64,000 nt of DNA from Corella eumyota (Eukaryota > Chordata > Ascidiacea > Phlebobranchia > Corellidae). Every line of letters begins with the position of its first letter. Position 1 is the stretch's first letter. The notes under the pieces were generated by a model. The model had not been told where the DNA came from. It did not search any database and saw only the letters and a program-made list of their open reading frames with translations. Below are positions 47,274-59,862 of this stretch, in pieces. The position numbers and the translations under genes were made by a program. The stretch spans positions 14,172,990-14,236,989 of the forward strand of contig OY720102.1 of assembly GCA_963082875.1 (NCBI GenBank), written 5' to 3'.

Positions 47274-47573
47274 CTACCCTTTTTTTGAACGATTTATTTT
47301 TAGGTTTTTCTATCAAATCAACCCCCCAAAAAAACAAAATTAATTTAAATTTATTTTATTTTTAACTAATCTTTTGTTAATTTTTTCTTAGAGCTGGCGT
47401 TGGTGTTACTTTATAGCTGGAGCTCCAGGCATAATTATGGCGATTATTTTATATTTCTCTGTCAAAGAACCAGAACGTAAAATTATTGAACAAGCTGAAG
47501 AGAAAAACAAATATGAGATAGACTTTGGTATTTAATACTTTTGATAAAATGTTTAATAAATAAAACTTTTTTT

Positions 47574-47851
47574 GTATATCTTTATCCTCGATGTGGGAAG
47601 GTCGAATGCACGACTTAAACATAGAGTAACATCAGTTACCCCAACCCAGTCTTGAGTTGCCTGTGGCAGTTTGTGATATTATAGATTATAATTGCCCGAT
47701 AATTATGCTGCTGATTAAGTGTTGGCTCAGCAGAAGTTTATACTGTTTATAGCGCCTTACTAAAGAGCGCTACCACATGAGAGCAGTAGGGATAGAATGC
47801 ACGACCTTATGTGTGGTGTAGCAAGTGTTCTTACCACTACACCATCCTGCC
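47574..47851 (-). mobile_element. SINE, near full length, reversed, in MFS intron 5
   Basis: Counterpart of 27095, with a better preserved 3' end (CTTTATCCTCGATGTGGGAA on the plus strand). Confidence 0.8.
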
Positions 47852-48188
47852 ATTTTCATTATAAGAATTATGTTTTTTAAGTCTGTCGTAAAATTTCTCT
47901 TTATTTTGGAGAAATGTTTAAAAGTTATTTGGCCTATTTTGCAAACTATATTTTTAACTAAGCTATTTATAAACCTGGCTATAAATTTTATTATTTAGAA
48001 AAGCAGTCGGTGTTGAAATCAATTTTGACAACTTTCAAATTATTTATCAAATCTCCAACTATCTTATTGTTACTGGTTGGGGCTTCATTCAGACATTCTG
48101 GTGAGTTTTATATTTATGCAATAAAATCCTTAGTCGGTGCTTCAACATGCCGCTACTGGGAATCAAACTTTAAACCTCACTCTACATA

Positions 48189-48670
48189 TTGTAGTGGTCA
48201 GATTACTTTGCTTTACTACATAAGGTCTGTTGTTCGATCCCTTCTGCTCTCATGCTGTAGTGCTCTTAAGTAAAGTGCTATAAACTTCTAATGAGCTAGC
48301 ACTTAATTAGCAGCTTATTTATCGGGCAATTATAATCGGTAAGATTCTAAACTGCTAAAGGCAACTCGAGACTGGGTCGGAGTAGCTTGTGTTACTCTAT
48401 GTTTAAGTCGCGCATTCGACTTTCCCACATCGAGGATAAAGATATATACAAAAAAAATAAAAAAATCCTAAATTGCTAAAGTTAACTCGAGACTGGGTCG
48501 GAGTAACTTTTGTTACTCTATGTTTAAGTCGCGCATTCCCACATCGAGGATAAAGATCGAGGATAAAGATATATACAAAAAAAATATTAATATCCCAAAC
48601 TGCTAAAGTTAACTCGAGACTGGGTCGGGGTAACAAATATTCATCTATGTTTAGTCAAGTTGACCTTCCC
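48189..48670 (+). mobile_element. SINE followed by two extra 3' tails, MFS intron 6
   Basis: After the first complete 3' end near 48450, the segment from GTTAACTCGAGACTGGGTCG to GAGGATAAAG occurs again and then a third time in diverged form. The tail number differs among copies (two at 27714, three here, one composite at 58505). Confidence 0.75.
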
Positions 48671-48979
48671 ACATCGAGAACAAAATCTAAATTAAATTTT
48701 AATATTTTCAGCAAGTTTTTGTTGGTCTTACAACAGTCAGTTATATTTTGATCAATATTACCCCGGCACAGAGGTGGGGTTGTGGATGAGTTTAACTTCC
48801 ATCGTTGGTGGAACGATTGGGATAATCACTGGTGGAATTTTGTCCGATTTACTCGCTTCTAAATACGGTAATCTTTATTTTGATCATATTATTAAAAATC
48901 GATTTTATTGAATGGACATTTTTCTAAAATAGTTTTCGAAAACGGCATTATCTGAAAATTTTGACATAAATTGAAGGTT

Positions 48980-49245
48980 GGCAGCATGGTGTAGTGGTTA
49001 AAACCCTTGTCTTTACTACATAAGTTCTGTTGTTCGATTCCCACTGCTTTCATGCTGTAGCACCCTTGAGTAAGGCGCTATAAACGATATTAACTTCTGC
49101 TGAGCCAGCACTTAATCAGCAGCTTAGTTATTGAGAAATTAATATATCCCAAACTGTCAACTTGAGACCGGGTCTGGGTAACTGATGTTACTCTATGTTT
49201 AAGTTGTGCATTTGACCTTCCCACGTTAAAGATAAATAAGTACAA
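48980..49245 (+). mobile_element. SINE in MFS intron 7
   Basis: Counterpart of 28380. The third MFS copy has only the last few dozen bases of it (58960-59010). Confidence 0.75.
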
Positions 49246-49847
49246 TAAAACAGTTTTATTTTTAGAGAAGGGATAGGGTATAAGGGGGTTAATATAAATG
49301 TCCTATTATGTGTAAATTGACAGTGCTTTTAATATAACACAAATTTTGTAGATTTGTATTTAGAAATATTCCATTTTTTGGGGGGTTTAATTTTAAATCA
49401 AATTTTTTTAGGTGTACGAACAAGATTGTGGGTTTTGGTCGTTAGTCAAGCAATAGCCTGTCCTCTAGCGGCGGGAACTCTTTACTTTTCTCCGCCTTAT
49501 GCTTTTATTTCGCTCTTTGGAGCTTATTTATTCGGTAAATAGTTTCATATTTTTTTAAGAGAACAGTTACCCCGACCCAGTTTTGAGATGACTTTATTGT
49601 AATCAAATTTTATTTAAAACACAGCGGAAATGTGGTTTGGAGTTTTGTTCACTGTTTTGGTTGAGTTCTTTCCTGCCCAGTCACGCGCGACAGCGATCGC
49701 TATGTTTATTTTTGTGATCAATAATATCGGAGGGAATGCCCCTCTTATAGTACCACCTATGATCAAAGTTTTAGGTTTCAGGGAAGCACTGTACATCGTT
49801 TACCCAGGATTTTACTTGGCTAGTAAGTTTTTTTTCTGATAATTATT

Positions 49848-50088
49848 TTTCCTCAATGTGGGAAGGTCGACTTTACGACCTAAACATGGAGGTATATTTG
49901 TTACCCTGACCCAGTCTCGAGTTGTGGCAGTTTGGGATATTATAAATTATAATTGTCCGATAATTATGCTGCTGATTAAGTGCTGGCTTAGCAGGAGTTT
50001 ATATCGTTTATAGCACCTTACTTAATAAAGTTACAGCTCAAGAGCAGTGGGAATCGAACCCAGGACCTCATGCAGCAAAGCCAAGTTT
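49848..50088 (-). mobile_element. SINE, reversed, in the last MFS intron (middle copy)
   Basis: Same insertion and same head truncation as 29251. Confidence 0.75.
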
Positions 50089-50292
50089 TTTAAATAATAT
50101 TTTAATGGTTTATATAGTTTGATTTTTAAACCCTTTTTTTAGTTAGTTTTACGAAAACTTTTTTTTTCTAATTTCAGGTTCTTTTTTATTTTGTTGACCC
50201 AAATTTCTCTTCTGCGTGGTTCACCGCACATGAGCATTGAAGCGAATAATTATGAAAAAAGTGAAGCGATAGTTAATAAAACGAAACTTTAA

Positions 50293-50736
50293 ATTAAAAA
50301 AAGTTTTTGAATTATTTTAAACATTTATAAATTTAAAAAATTTTTATCATGACAATATTTCAATTTTATTAAATATTTATTAGTGAAATTTTTTTATAAT
50401 TTTTTTGCCAAAATTTTTTTAAAGTTATTTTTAATATTATACTAGTGAGTTATTTTAGTTCCTAAATTATTTGTTGCCATTCTTGCTGTTTTTATTTTCT
50501 AATTTATATCAACTAAACAGAAATTTAAATAATGTTAATTTTACAGTTTTTGTTACTTTTAAGATTTTGTATTCCCTTACTTTATAATTACTCCATATTT
50601 TATGAGAAATTATTATTGTTTTATATTTCTGAAATTAATATATTTTGTTTTTGTTACTTCTTTTTAAATTTAAAACAACTATAAAATTGATTTCATCTAT
50701 TTTTTAAGATTATTTTTCAAAAATGCAAATTATTTA
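50293..50736. other. 3' flank of the middle MFS copy, no gene
   Basis: Same sequence as 29686-30142 with scattered differences; presumed 3' UTR and flank. Confidence 0.45.
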
Positions 50737-51124
50737 TAGTGATGTGCCGATCAAAATGGTGATCGTAAATCGTCGATTTTTGAAGGTATTTTGCGATCAC
50801 CCGATCAAGGTCGAAAATCGGCAGATCGGTAATTACGTCACATTTAATTTTACGTCACAAATAAACACGCACTTTACATGCCTTAACCACATAGATTTCC
50901 ATAAACTTTTACAGCGCTTTATTTCCGCGCTAGTAAAATTGTTTTTAGTTCTTGTAAATGATACTGAATATTACGGTTAAATATTTAAACGTGTAAATAA
51001 GTAGAAGTGTTTAACATACAGGGTCAATTTTTTTTTGTATTTAGTGACGATAAAGTTACCGATTGTTCGGTCACGTTAGATCGTGATCTGATCCGAAAAA
51101 AAAACGGCGATCGGCACATCACTA
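50737..51124. mobile_element. hAT-type MITE, second copy
   Basis: TAGTGATGTGCCGATC to GATCGGCACATCACTA. The flanks read ATTATTTA and ATTATTAA, one base off an exact 8-bp duplication. It is the same insertion event as 30143, carried along by duplication. Confidence 0.85.
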
Positions 51125-51240
51125 ATTATTAAAATACTGTAGAAAGTTTTTTTGTTTTTATGCAACTATGCTTTTACAGTTATTAAAATATTTAAATGTT
51201 AAAGACATGATTTCTATAAATTGACTTTTAGTTGAAAAGG

Positions 51241-54200
51241 CTGGGTTTGATTCTCACTGCTGGCATGTTGTAGGATCTTTAAGTAAGAACCTGAGGTCCT
51301 TAGTTTGATTCCCACTGATAGCATGTTGTAGCATCTTTAAGTAAGAACCTGAGGTCTTTAGTTTGATTTTCACTGATGGCATGTTGTAGTATCTTTAAGT
51401 AAGAACCTGAGGTCCTTAGTTTGATTCCCACTGATGGCATGTTGTAGGATCTTTAAGTAAGAACCTGAGGTCCTTAGTTTGATTCCCACTGCTGGCATGT
51501 TGTAGGATCTTTAAGTAAGAACCTGAGGTCCTTAGTTTGATTCCCACTGATAGCATGTTGTAGCATCTTTAAGTAAGAAACTGAGGTCCTTAGTTTGATT
51601 CCCACTGATGGCATGTTGTAATATATTTAAGTAAGAACCTGAGGTCCTTAGTTTGGTTCCCACTGATGGCAAGTTGTAGGATCTTTAAGTAAGAACCTGA
51701 GGTCCTTAGTTTGATTTCCACTGATGGCAAGTTGTAGCATCTTTAAGTAAGAACCTGAGGTCCTTAGTTTGATTTTCACTGATGGCATGTTGTAGGATCT
51801 TTAAGTAAGAACCTGAGGTCCTTAGTTTGATTCCCACTGATGGCATGTTGTAGTATCTTTAAGTAAGAACCTGAGGTTCTTAGTTTGATTCCCACTGATG
51901 GCATGTTGTAGTATCCTTGAGTAAGACCTGAAGTCCTTAGTTTGATTCCCACTGATGGCATGTTGTAGCATCTTTAAGTAAGAACCCGAGGTCCTTAGTT
52001 TGATTCCCACTGATGGCATGTTGTAGTATCCTTGAGTAAGACCTGAGGTCCTTAGTTTAATTCCCACTGATAGCATGTTGTAGGATCTTTAAGTAAGAAC
52101 CTGAGGTCCTTAGTTTGATTTTCACTGATGGCATGTGTTCGGTCACGTTAGATCGTGATCTGATCCGAAAAAAAACGGCGATCGGCACATCACTAATTAT
52201 TAAAATACTGTAGAAAGTTTTTATGTTTTTATGCAACTATGCTTTTACAGTTATTAAAATATTTAAATGTTAAAGACATGATTTCTATAAATTGACTTTT
52301 AGTTGAAAAGGCTGGATTTGATTCTCACTGCTGGCATGTTGTAGGATCTTTAAGTAAGAACCTGAGGTCCTTAGTTTGATTCCCACTGATAGCATGTTGT
52401 AGCATCTTTAAGTAAGAACCTGAGGTCTTTAGTTTGATTCTCACTGATGGCATGTTGTAGTATCCTTGAGTAAGAACCTGAGGTCCTTAGTTTGATTCCC
52501 ACTGATGGCATGTTGTAGCATCTTTAAGTAAGAACCTGAGGTCCTTAGTTTGATTCCCACTGATAGCATGTTGTAGCATCTTTAAGTAAGAACCTGAGGT
52601 CTTTAGTTTGATTTTCACTGATGGCATGTTGTAGTATCTTTAAGTAAGAACCTGAGGTCCTTAGTTTGATTCCCACTGATGGCATGTTGTAGGATCTTTA
52701 AGTAAGAACCTGAGGTCCTTAGTTTGATTCCCACTGATGGCATGTTGTAGGATCTTTAAGTAAGAACCTGAGGTCCTTAGTTTGATTCCCACTGCTGGCA
52801 TGTTGTAGCATCTTTAAGTAAGAACCTGAGGTCCTTAGTTTAATTTCCACTGCTGGCATGTTGTAGGATCTTTAAGTAAGAACCTGAGGTCCTTAGTTTG
52901 ATTCCCACTGATAGCATGTTGTAGCATCTTTAAGTAAGAACCTGAGGTCCTTAGTTTGATTCCCACTGATGGCATGTTGTAATATATTTAAGTAAGAACC
53001 TGAGGTCCTTAGTTTGGTTCCCACTGATGGCAAGTTGTAGGATCTTTAAGTAAGAACCTGAGGTCCTTAGTTTGATTTCCACTGATGGCAAGTTGTAGCA
53101 TCTTTAAGTAGTAAGAACCTGAGGTCCTTAGTTTGATTCCCACTGATAGCATGTTGTAGCATCTTTAAGTAAGAACCTGAGGTCTTAGTTTGATTCCCAC
53201 TGCTGGCATGTTGTAGGATCTTTAAGTAAGAACCTGAGGTCCTTAGTTTGATTCCCACTGATGGCATGTTGTAGAATCTTTAAGTAAGAACCTGAGGTCC
53301 TTAGTTTGATTCCCACTGATGGCATGTTGTAGGATCTTTAAGTAAGAACCTGAGGTCCTTAGTTTGATTCCCACTGATGGCATGTTGTAGAATCTTTAAG
53401 TAAGAACCTGAGGTACTTAGTTTGATTCCCACTGCTGGCATGTTGTAGGATCTTTAAGTAAGAACCTGAGGTCCTTAGTTTGATTCCCACTGATGGCATG
53501 TTGTAGGATCTTTAAGTAAGAACCTGAGGTCCTTAGTTTGATTCCCACTGCTGGCATGTTGTAGCATCTTTAAGTAAGAACCTGAGGTCCTTAGTTTGAT
53601 TCCCACTGCTGGCATGTTGTAGGATCTTTAAGTAAGAACCTGAGGTCCTTAGTTTGATTCCCACTGATGGCATGTTGTAGGATCTTTAAGTAAGAACCTG
53701 AGGTCCTTAATTTGATTTTCACTGATGGCATGTTGTAGGAACTTTAAGTAAGAACCTGAGGTCCTTAGTTTGATTCCCACTGATGGCATGTTGTAGTATC
53801 TTTAAGTAAGAACCTGAGGTTCTTAGTTTGATTCCCACTGATGGCATGTTGTAGCATCTTTAAGTAAGAACCTGAGGTCCTTAGTTTGATTCCCACTGAT
53901 GGCAAGTTGTAGCATCTTTAAGTAAGAACCTGAAGTCCTTAGTTTGATTCCCACTGATGGCATGTTGTAGCATCTTTAAGTAAGAACCCGAGGTCCTTAG
54001 TTTGATTCTCACTGATGGCATGTTGTAGTATCCTTGAGTAAGACCTGAGGTCCTTAGTTTAATTCCCACTGATAGCATGTTGTAGGATCTTTAAGTAAGA
54101 CCTGAGGTTCTTAGTTTGATTTTCACTGATGGCATGTTGTAGCATCTTTAAGTAAGAACCTGAGGTTCTTAGTTTGATTCCCACTGATAGCATGTTGTAG

Positions 54201-54841
54201 CATCTTTAAGTAAGAACCTGAGGTTCTTAGTTTGATTCCCACTGCTGGCATGTTGTAGGATCTTTAAGTAAGAACCTGAGGTCCTTAGTTTGATTCCCAC
54301 TGATGGCGTGTTGTAGGATCTTTAAGTAAGAACTTTAGGTCCTTAGTTTAATTCCCACTGATGGCATGTTGTAGGATCTTTAAGTAGAACCTGAGGTCCT
54401 TAGTTTAATTCCCACTGATGGCATGTTGTAGCATCTTTAAGTAGAACCTGAGGTCCTTAGTTTGAACCCCACTGATGGCATGTTATAGTATCTTTAAGTA
54501 GAACCTGAGGTCCTTAGTTTGAACCCCACTGATAGCATGTTGTAGCATCTTTAAGTAAGAACCTGAGGTCCTTAGTTTAATTCCCACTGATGGCATGTTG
54601 TAGCATCTTTAAGTAAGACCTGAGGTCCTTAGTTTGAACCCCACTGATAGCATGTTGTAGCATCTTTAAGTAAGAACCTGAGGTCCTTAGTTTAATTCCC
54701 ACTGATGGCATGTTGTAGCATCTTTAAGTAAGAACCTGAGGTCCTTAGTTTGATTCCCACTGATGGCATGTAATAGTATCCTAAGGTAAAAACGTGAGGT
54801 CCTTAGTTTGATTCCCACTGATGGCATGTTGTAGCATCTTT
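51241..54841 (+). repeat. SINE-derived 58-bp satellite, second array (about 58 monomers)
   Basis: Same monomer as the large array but with different dominant variants (GATAGCATGTTGTAGCATC, CTGCTGGCATG, rarer AAGGTTC). The first monomer still reads CTGGGTTTGATTC, the SINE form. A piece of the neighbouring MITE and its flank (52137-52309) interrupts it, giving a repeat step of 1,072 bp. The right end is the same as that of the large array. Confidence 0.95.
52137..52309. repeat. Captured MITE end and flank inside the satellite
   Basis: Duplicates 51065-51240: the last about 60 bases of the MITE, then the single-copy flank up to GTTGAAAAGG. The satellite resumes afterwards in the same way as at 51241. 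It is a sign of unequal exchange between the array and its left flank. Confidence 0.9.
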
Positions 54842-55389
54842 ATTATTAGCCTTATAGTGTGCATCATTATGAAAAAAGAACTCATGTCCTGATTTAACTT
54901 TTAATAACCTTTTACTAAAATCTTGTGCCTTGAAATGCTATTTTAAGAAAATCTCATGCTCTAAATATGTTATATATCTTTCCTAAATGTCAGCTCTACC
55001 TAAATTTAGGTAAAAAGTCGTTTTTTAAATTTTCAAAGAGTATGAGCAGATACTTTTTATGTTAATGACGTTAAAAAAGTTGGAAGCGCTGGGATTCCAC
55101 GTTTCTTTCCGTTAATTATTTCCGTAAACGAAATTCTCGATTTTTAATAATTTTTTTGCAAGTTTTTAGAATTTATTCTGAAATAAAGAAATCTGTTAAC
55201 GTAGCAAAGTAAATAAACACTTTAAAGCTCAGAGCTCTATAAGGGTCGTCCACCAAGTTTATGAATGCGGAAAGGGCGGAATTTCTATAACCTTACGCTA
55301 CTCTTTCCTTGTATATTCCGTCTGTTCCGCATTCATTTTAGTACTAAATAAAAAATCTTGTTAAATGGGTGTCTTAAAAATGTTAATGC
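54842..55389. other. Flank between satellite and DHHC exons, unit 2
   Basis: Near-identical to 23981-24534, including the inverted repeat (55261-55336). No gene is seen. Confidence 0.45.
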
Positions 55390-55645
55390 TCGATATGCGT
55401 AGAGAACATGAAGTCCTAGGTTTAATCTCCACTGCTCTCATGCTGTAGCGCCCTTTAGTAAGCTGCTATAAACTTCTGTTGAGCCAGCACTTAATCAGCA
55501 GCATAATTATCGGTCAATTATAATCTATAATATCCCAAACTGTCACAGGCAACTCGAGACTGGGTCGGAGTAGCTGATGTTACTCTATGTTTAAGTCGCG
55601 CATTCGACCTTACCACATTGAGGATAAAGATATATACAAAAAAAT
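55390..55645 (+). mobile_element. SINE, 5'-truncated, before DHHC exon 1 (unit 2)
   Basis: Counterpart of 24535, without its internal CAGGCAA duplication. Confidence 0.75.
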
Positions 55646-55951
55646 GGGGTCTTGAATGGGTAAAACTTTTAATAAAATTGTATTTTTTTCAGAAAACTCA
55701 AGTAATGGTGTTCCATAAAGACCCATGTGGTATTTTTTGTGTTATTTTCACGTACTTTTTAGTGATTTATGCTGATTATGTGATCATACAACACATTGTT
55801 ATAACATCACTATCTGGAAGGTTGGTTTGTATTGCTTATTAATAAATTGGATTTTTAAAAATATGAATATTATAATTTATGTTTTAATTTTTTTGTCATT
55901 TTTCGAATCACGTAAATACTTTTATTGTAAAAATGGAAAAACGTCCCAATT

Positions 55952-56205
55952 TTAAGTACAACACTTTACTACAAGAAGTCTTGGGTTCAATTCCCACTGC
56001 TTCCATGCTGTAGCACCCTTTAGTAAGCTGCTATAAACTTCTGCTGAACTAACACTTAATCAGCAGCATAATTATCGGACAATTATAATCTATAATATCC
56101 CAAACTGACTCAGGCAACTCAAGACTGGGTCGGGGTAACTAATGTTACTTTATGTTTAGGTCGCGTATTCGACCTTCCCACATCGAGGATAAATAAATAA
56201 ACAAA
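55952..56205 (+). mobile_element. SINE in DHHC intron 1 (unit 2)
   Basis: Counterpart of 25112. The first part of the body matches the 55390 SINE (CCCTTTAGTAAGCTGCTATA), so conversion between neighbouring SINEs is likely. Confidence 0.75.
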
Positions 56206-56504
56206 AAAATGATGTTGTTCAACTAAATTTCAATAATAAAGTTTATACAGGTTGTCCCATTTACTGTAATAATAAAAAAACTTACTTTTTTAGTTTATGG
56301 GGCCCATTTCATGCTGTAATGTTCAACATGGTTGTTTTAGCATTGTTGTTTGCCTATAGTAGATCTGTGTTTTCTGATCCTGGCATTGTTCCTCTACCAA
56401 TCAGAGGCCTCGATTTCTCTGATGTCAGAATGAACTTTAAAGATCAGGTTAAATTTTTTCGAATTTAAAATATTCAATAAAATTAACGTCACCGTTAATT
56501 ATTT

Positions 56505-56680
56505 TTATATATCTTTATCCTCGATGTGGGAAAGTCGACTTTACAGCCAAAACATTAACAACTGTTACTGTGACCCGGTCTCGAGTTGACTTTAGTAGTT
56601 TGGGATATTATAGAATATAATTTCTTAATAATTAAGCTGCTGATTAAGTGTTGGCTTATCAGAAGTTCATATGCGTTTTA
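56505..56680 (-). mobile_element. SINE 3' half, reversed, in DHHC intron 2 (unit 2)
   Basis: Counterpart of 25662. Confidence 0.7.
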
Positions 56681-57191
56681 TGTTTTTTTGTAATATTGAC
56701 GTCGCTAAAATTAAGTATTACAAAAGTTTTTTATTATTTAAAAGAAAATTCTGCATTAAAACTGTATCATGCCTAGTTTAAATTAATTTATTTTTGGTTA
56801 TGTTGTTCTCATGGCTAGATTCAGCTCTGCTTATAATTCTTTATTTAAAGTCAATGAAACTAAAGAGGAATTAATATTTTAGTCTAACAGCAGCCAGGAT
56901 TGGACTGTGTGCCAGCGGTGCGAAAGTTACCGACCCCCGAGAGCTCACCACTGCAAAATATGTCGCCATTATATCAGAAGAATGGACCACCATTGTCCAT
57001 GGTAAGTTGAGTAACAATTAACTGACATTACGTTAAAAACACCGTTTTTCTAATAATTAAACATTACCCCCCTTTAAAGTTGGGCAGTTTTTGACAAGGG
57101 GCAGCATCACAAAACTCGTTAAGTTAACAATCTCGTTATTTAAACGTCATTAGCAAACGAGAATGTCACTTGGCGTCATTACTAAATTTGT

Positions 57192-57282
57192 GGGTGAAGC
57201 ATGGTGTAGTTGTAAGAGCACTTGGCATCACTACATGAGGTTCTGTGTTTAATTCCCACTGCTCTTATGCTATAGGGTCTTA
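57192..57282 (+). mobile_element. SINE head at the chimera breakpoint (unit 2)
   Basis: Identical breakpoint context to 26349, so both chimeras descend from one event. Confidence 0.8.
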
Positions 57283-57551
57283 ACAAACCTTAATAATATC
57301 AAATTTTTTATGTTTTGTATGTATAATAAATTCTCTTAAAAACCTAAAACTTTTTTCTCAGAGAGTCGGCCTGTACTCCTCTTACCTCAAGTTTGGTGGC
57401 CGACATTTTCTCACAGAAAGTTCGAGCTTTTGCGATGAGTTTTTTCAACTTTGGAATTTATTTTGGATATGGTTTGGCATTTGCTGTTGGAAATTATGTG
57501 ACTGACGCCAACATTCTTGGAATGGTAAAAAATTTTAAATATTTTTTGACC

Positions 57552-57637
57552 GGCAGTGCGGTGTAGTAGTCAGAACACTTGGCTTTACTACATGAGGACC
57601 TGGGTTTGATCCCAACTGCTGTCATGATGTAGCACCC
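57552..57637 (+). mobile_element. SINE head in MFS intron (unit 2, chimera)
   Basis: Counterpart of 26709; the right part differs (CCCAACTGCTGTCATGATG). Confidence 0.7.
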
Positions 57638-57949
57638 CTTTTTTTGATCAGTTTATTTTTAGGTTTTTTTATTAAATCAACCCCCAAAAAAACAAAATTG
57701 ATTTAACTTTTTTTAAATTAATTTTTAACTAATTTTTTGTTAATTTTTTCTTAGAGCTGGTGTGGGGTTACTTTATAGCTGGAGCTCCAGGCATAATTAT
57801 GGCGATTATTTTATGTTTCTCTGTCAAAGAACCGGAATGTAAAATTATAGAACAAGCTGAAGAGAATAACAAATATGAGACAGACTTTGGTATTTAATAC
57901 TTTTGATAAAATGTTTAATAAATGAACCCGTTTTCTGTAATTCGGTCGA

Positions 57950-58164
57950 TCTCACGACCTAAACATAGAGTTGACTTTGGCAGTTTGGGATATTATTCAA
58001 TATATTTGTCCGATAATTAATCTGCTGATTAAGTGTTGGCTCAGCAGGTGTTCACACCGTTTATAACACCTTACATAAGGGTGCTACAGCATGAGAGCAG
58101 TGGGGATTGAACTCACGACCTTATGTGTGGTGTAGCAACTGTTCTTACCACTACACCATGCTGC
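57950..58164 (-). mobile_element. SINE, reversed, with internal deletion (unit 2, chimera)
   Basis: Counterpart of 27095; the ACTGGGTCGGGG part is lost. Confidence 0.7.
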
Positions 58165-58504
58165 CGTTTTTATTATAAGAATTGTATTTTTTAAGTTTGC
58201 CGTAAAATTTCCTATTTTTTTTGAAGAAATGTTTAAAAGTTATTTGGCCTATTTTGCAAACAATATTTTTAACTAAGCTATTTATAAACCTGGCTATAAA
58301 TTTTATTATTTAGAAAAGCAGTCGGTGTTGAAATCAATTTTGACAACTTTCAAATTATTTATCAAATCTCCAACTATCTTATTGTTACTGGTTGGGGCTT
58401 CATTCAGACATTCTGGTGAGTTTTATATTTATGCAATAAAATCCTTAGTCGGTGCTTCAACATGCCGGTACTGGGAATCAAACTTTAAACCTCACCCTAC
58501 ATAC

Positions 58505-58660
58505 TGTAGTGGTCGGATCACTTTGCTTTACTACACGAGGTCTTTGGTTTGATCCCTTCTGCTCTTAAACTGCTAAAGGTAACTCGGGACTGGGTCGGGG
58601 TAACAAATATTCATCTATGTTCAGGTCATGAAGTCGACCTTTCCACATCGAGAACAAAAT
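58505..58660 (+). mobile_element. Collapsed SINE head joined to a tail (unit 2, chimera)
   Basis: The head from 27714 is joined directly to the last tail unit; the body and first tail are missing, as expected from recombination between the tandem tails. Confidence 0.7.
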
Positions 58661-59614
58661 CTAAATCAAATTTTAATTTTTTTAGCAAGTTTTTGTTGGT
58701 CTTACAACAGTCAGTTATATTTTGATCAATATTACCCCGGCACAGAGGTGGGGTTGTGGATGAGTTTAACTTCCATCGTTGGTGGAACGATTGGGATAAT
58801 CACTGGTGGAATTTTGTCCGATTTACTCGCTTCTAAATACGGTAATCTTTATTTTGATCATATTATTAAAAAATCGATTTTACTGAATGGACACTTTTCT
58901 AAAATAGTTTTGAAAACGGCATTATCTGAAAATTTTGACATAAATTGAAGATTGGCAGCTATGTTTAGGTTGTGCATTCGACCTTCTCACGTTAAAGATA
59001 AATAAGTACAATAAAACAGTTTTATTTTCAGAGAAGGGATGGGGTGTAAGGGGGTTAATATATATGTCCCATTATGTATAAATTGGCAGTTTTATTAATA
59101 TAACACAAATTTTGTAGATTTGTATTTAGAAATATTCCATTTTTTTGGGGGTTTAAATTTAAATCAAATTTTTTTAGGTGTACGAACAAGATTGTGGGTT
59201 TTGGTCGTTAGTCAAGCAATAGCCTGCCCTCTAGCGGCGGAAACTCTTTACTTTTCTCCGCCTTATGCTTTTATTTCGCTCTTTGGAGCTTATTTATTCG
59301 GTAAATAGTTTCATATATTTTTAAGAGTAACAACAGTTACCTCGACCCAGTTTTGAGATGACTTTATTGTAATCAAATTTTATTTAAAACACAGCGGAAA
59401 TGTGGTTCGGAGTTTTGTTCACTGTTTTGGTTGAGTTCTTTCCTGCCCAGTCACGCGCGACAGCGATCGCTATGTTTATTTTTGTGATCAATAATATCGG
59501 AGGGAATGCCCCTCTTATAGTACCACCTATGATCAAAGTTTTAGGTTTCAGGGAAGCACTGTACATCGTTTACCCAGGATTTTACTTGGCTAGTAAGTTT
59601 TTTTTCTAATAATT

Positions 59615-59862
59615 GTTTATCTTCGATGTGGGAAGGTCAACCTTACAACCTAAACATGGAGGTATATTTGTTACCCTGACCCAGTCTCGAGTTGCCTGTG
59701 GCAGTTTGGGATATTATAGATTATAATTGTCGATAATTAAGCTGCTGATTAAGTGCTGGCTTAGCAGGAGTTTATATCGTTTATAGCACCTTACTCAATA
59801 ATGTTACAGCTCAAGAGCAGTGGGAATCGAACCCAGGACCTCATGCAGCAAAGCCAAGTTTT
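59615..59862 (-). mobile_element. SINE, reversed, in the last MFS intron (unit 2, chimera)
   Basis: Counterpart of 29251 and 49848 with the same head truncation. Confidence 0.75.

Larger units (their letters stand above)
45095..50292 (+). pseudogene. Spinster-like MFS transporter, full exon set but disabled
   Basis: Ten exons fit: 45095-45315, 46031-46183, 46643-46753, 47008-47170, 47392-47527, 47999-48100, 48712-48867, 49412-49534, 49625-49822 and 50178-50292. The intact design is 490 residues, normal for a 12-segment MFS protein. Exon 1 opens MVKTFKGEPMYHWY and runs into segment 1. Exon 2 ends in motif A (MGIVGDKYNR). Exons 3 and 4 join in GFGAGES. Three disabling changes are seen: TAG at 45161-45163 in segment 1, TGA at 47069-47071 (CGA in the other copies, a CpG change), and one base lost near the start of the last exon. 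It is therefore a pseudogene or a null allele, yet the only copy with its own N-terminal exons. The substrate is unknown. Confidence 0.8.
55693..57000 (+). pseudogene. DHHC palmitoyltransferase 5' fragment (ZDHHC3/7-like), copy 2
   Basis: Exons 55693-55820, 56294-56447 and 56883-57000, where the last donor is ATG|GTAAGT near 57001. The ATG is at 55705. The product matches the 24849 copy through the DPG motif and up to MDHHCP. The first zinc Cys is present here (VCQRC), but another Cys of the same domain is changed (CRHY where copy 1 has CRRC). As in copy 1 the gene continues into MFS exons and the TG+A junction would close the frame right after Asp-His-His-Cys-Pro. No copy in the window has the 3' half of this enzyme. 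Confidence 0.78.

Noticed and set aside
48403-48636. 77-residue minus-strand frame
   Set aside because: It reads through tandem SINE tails.
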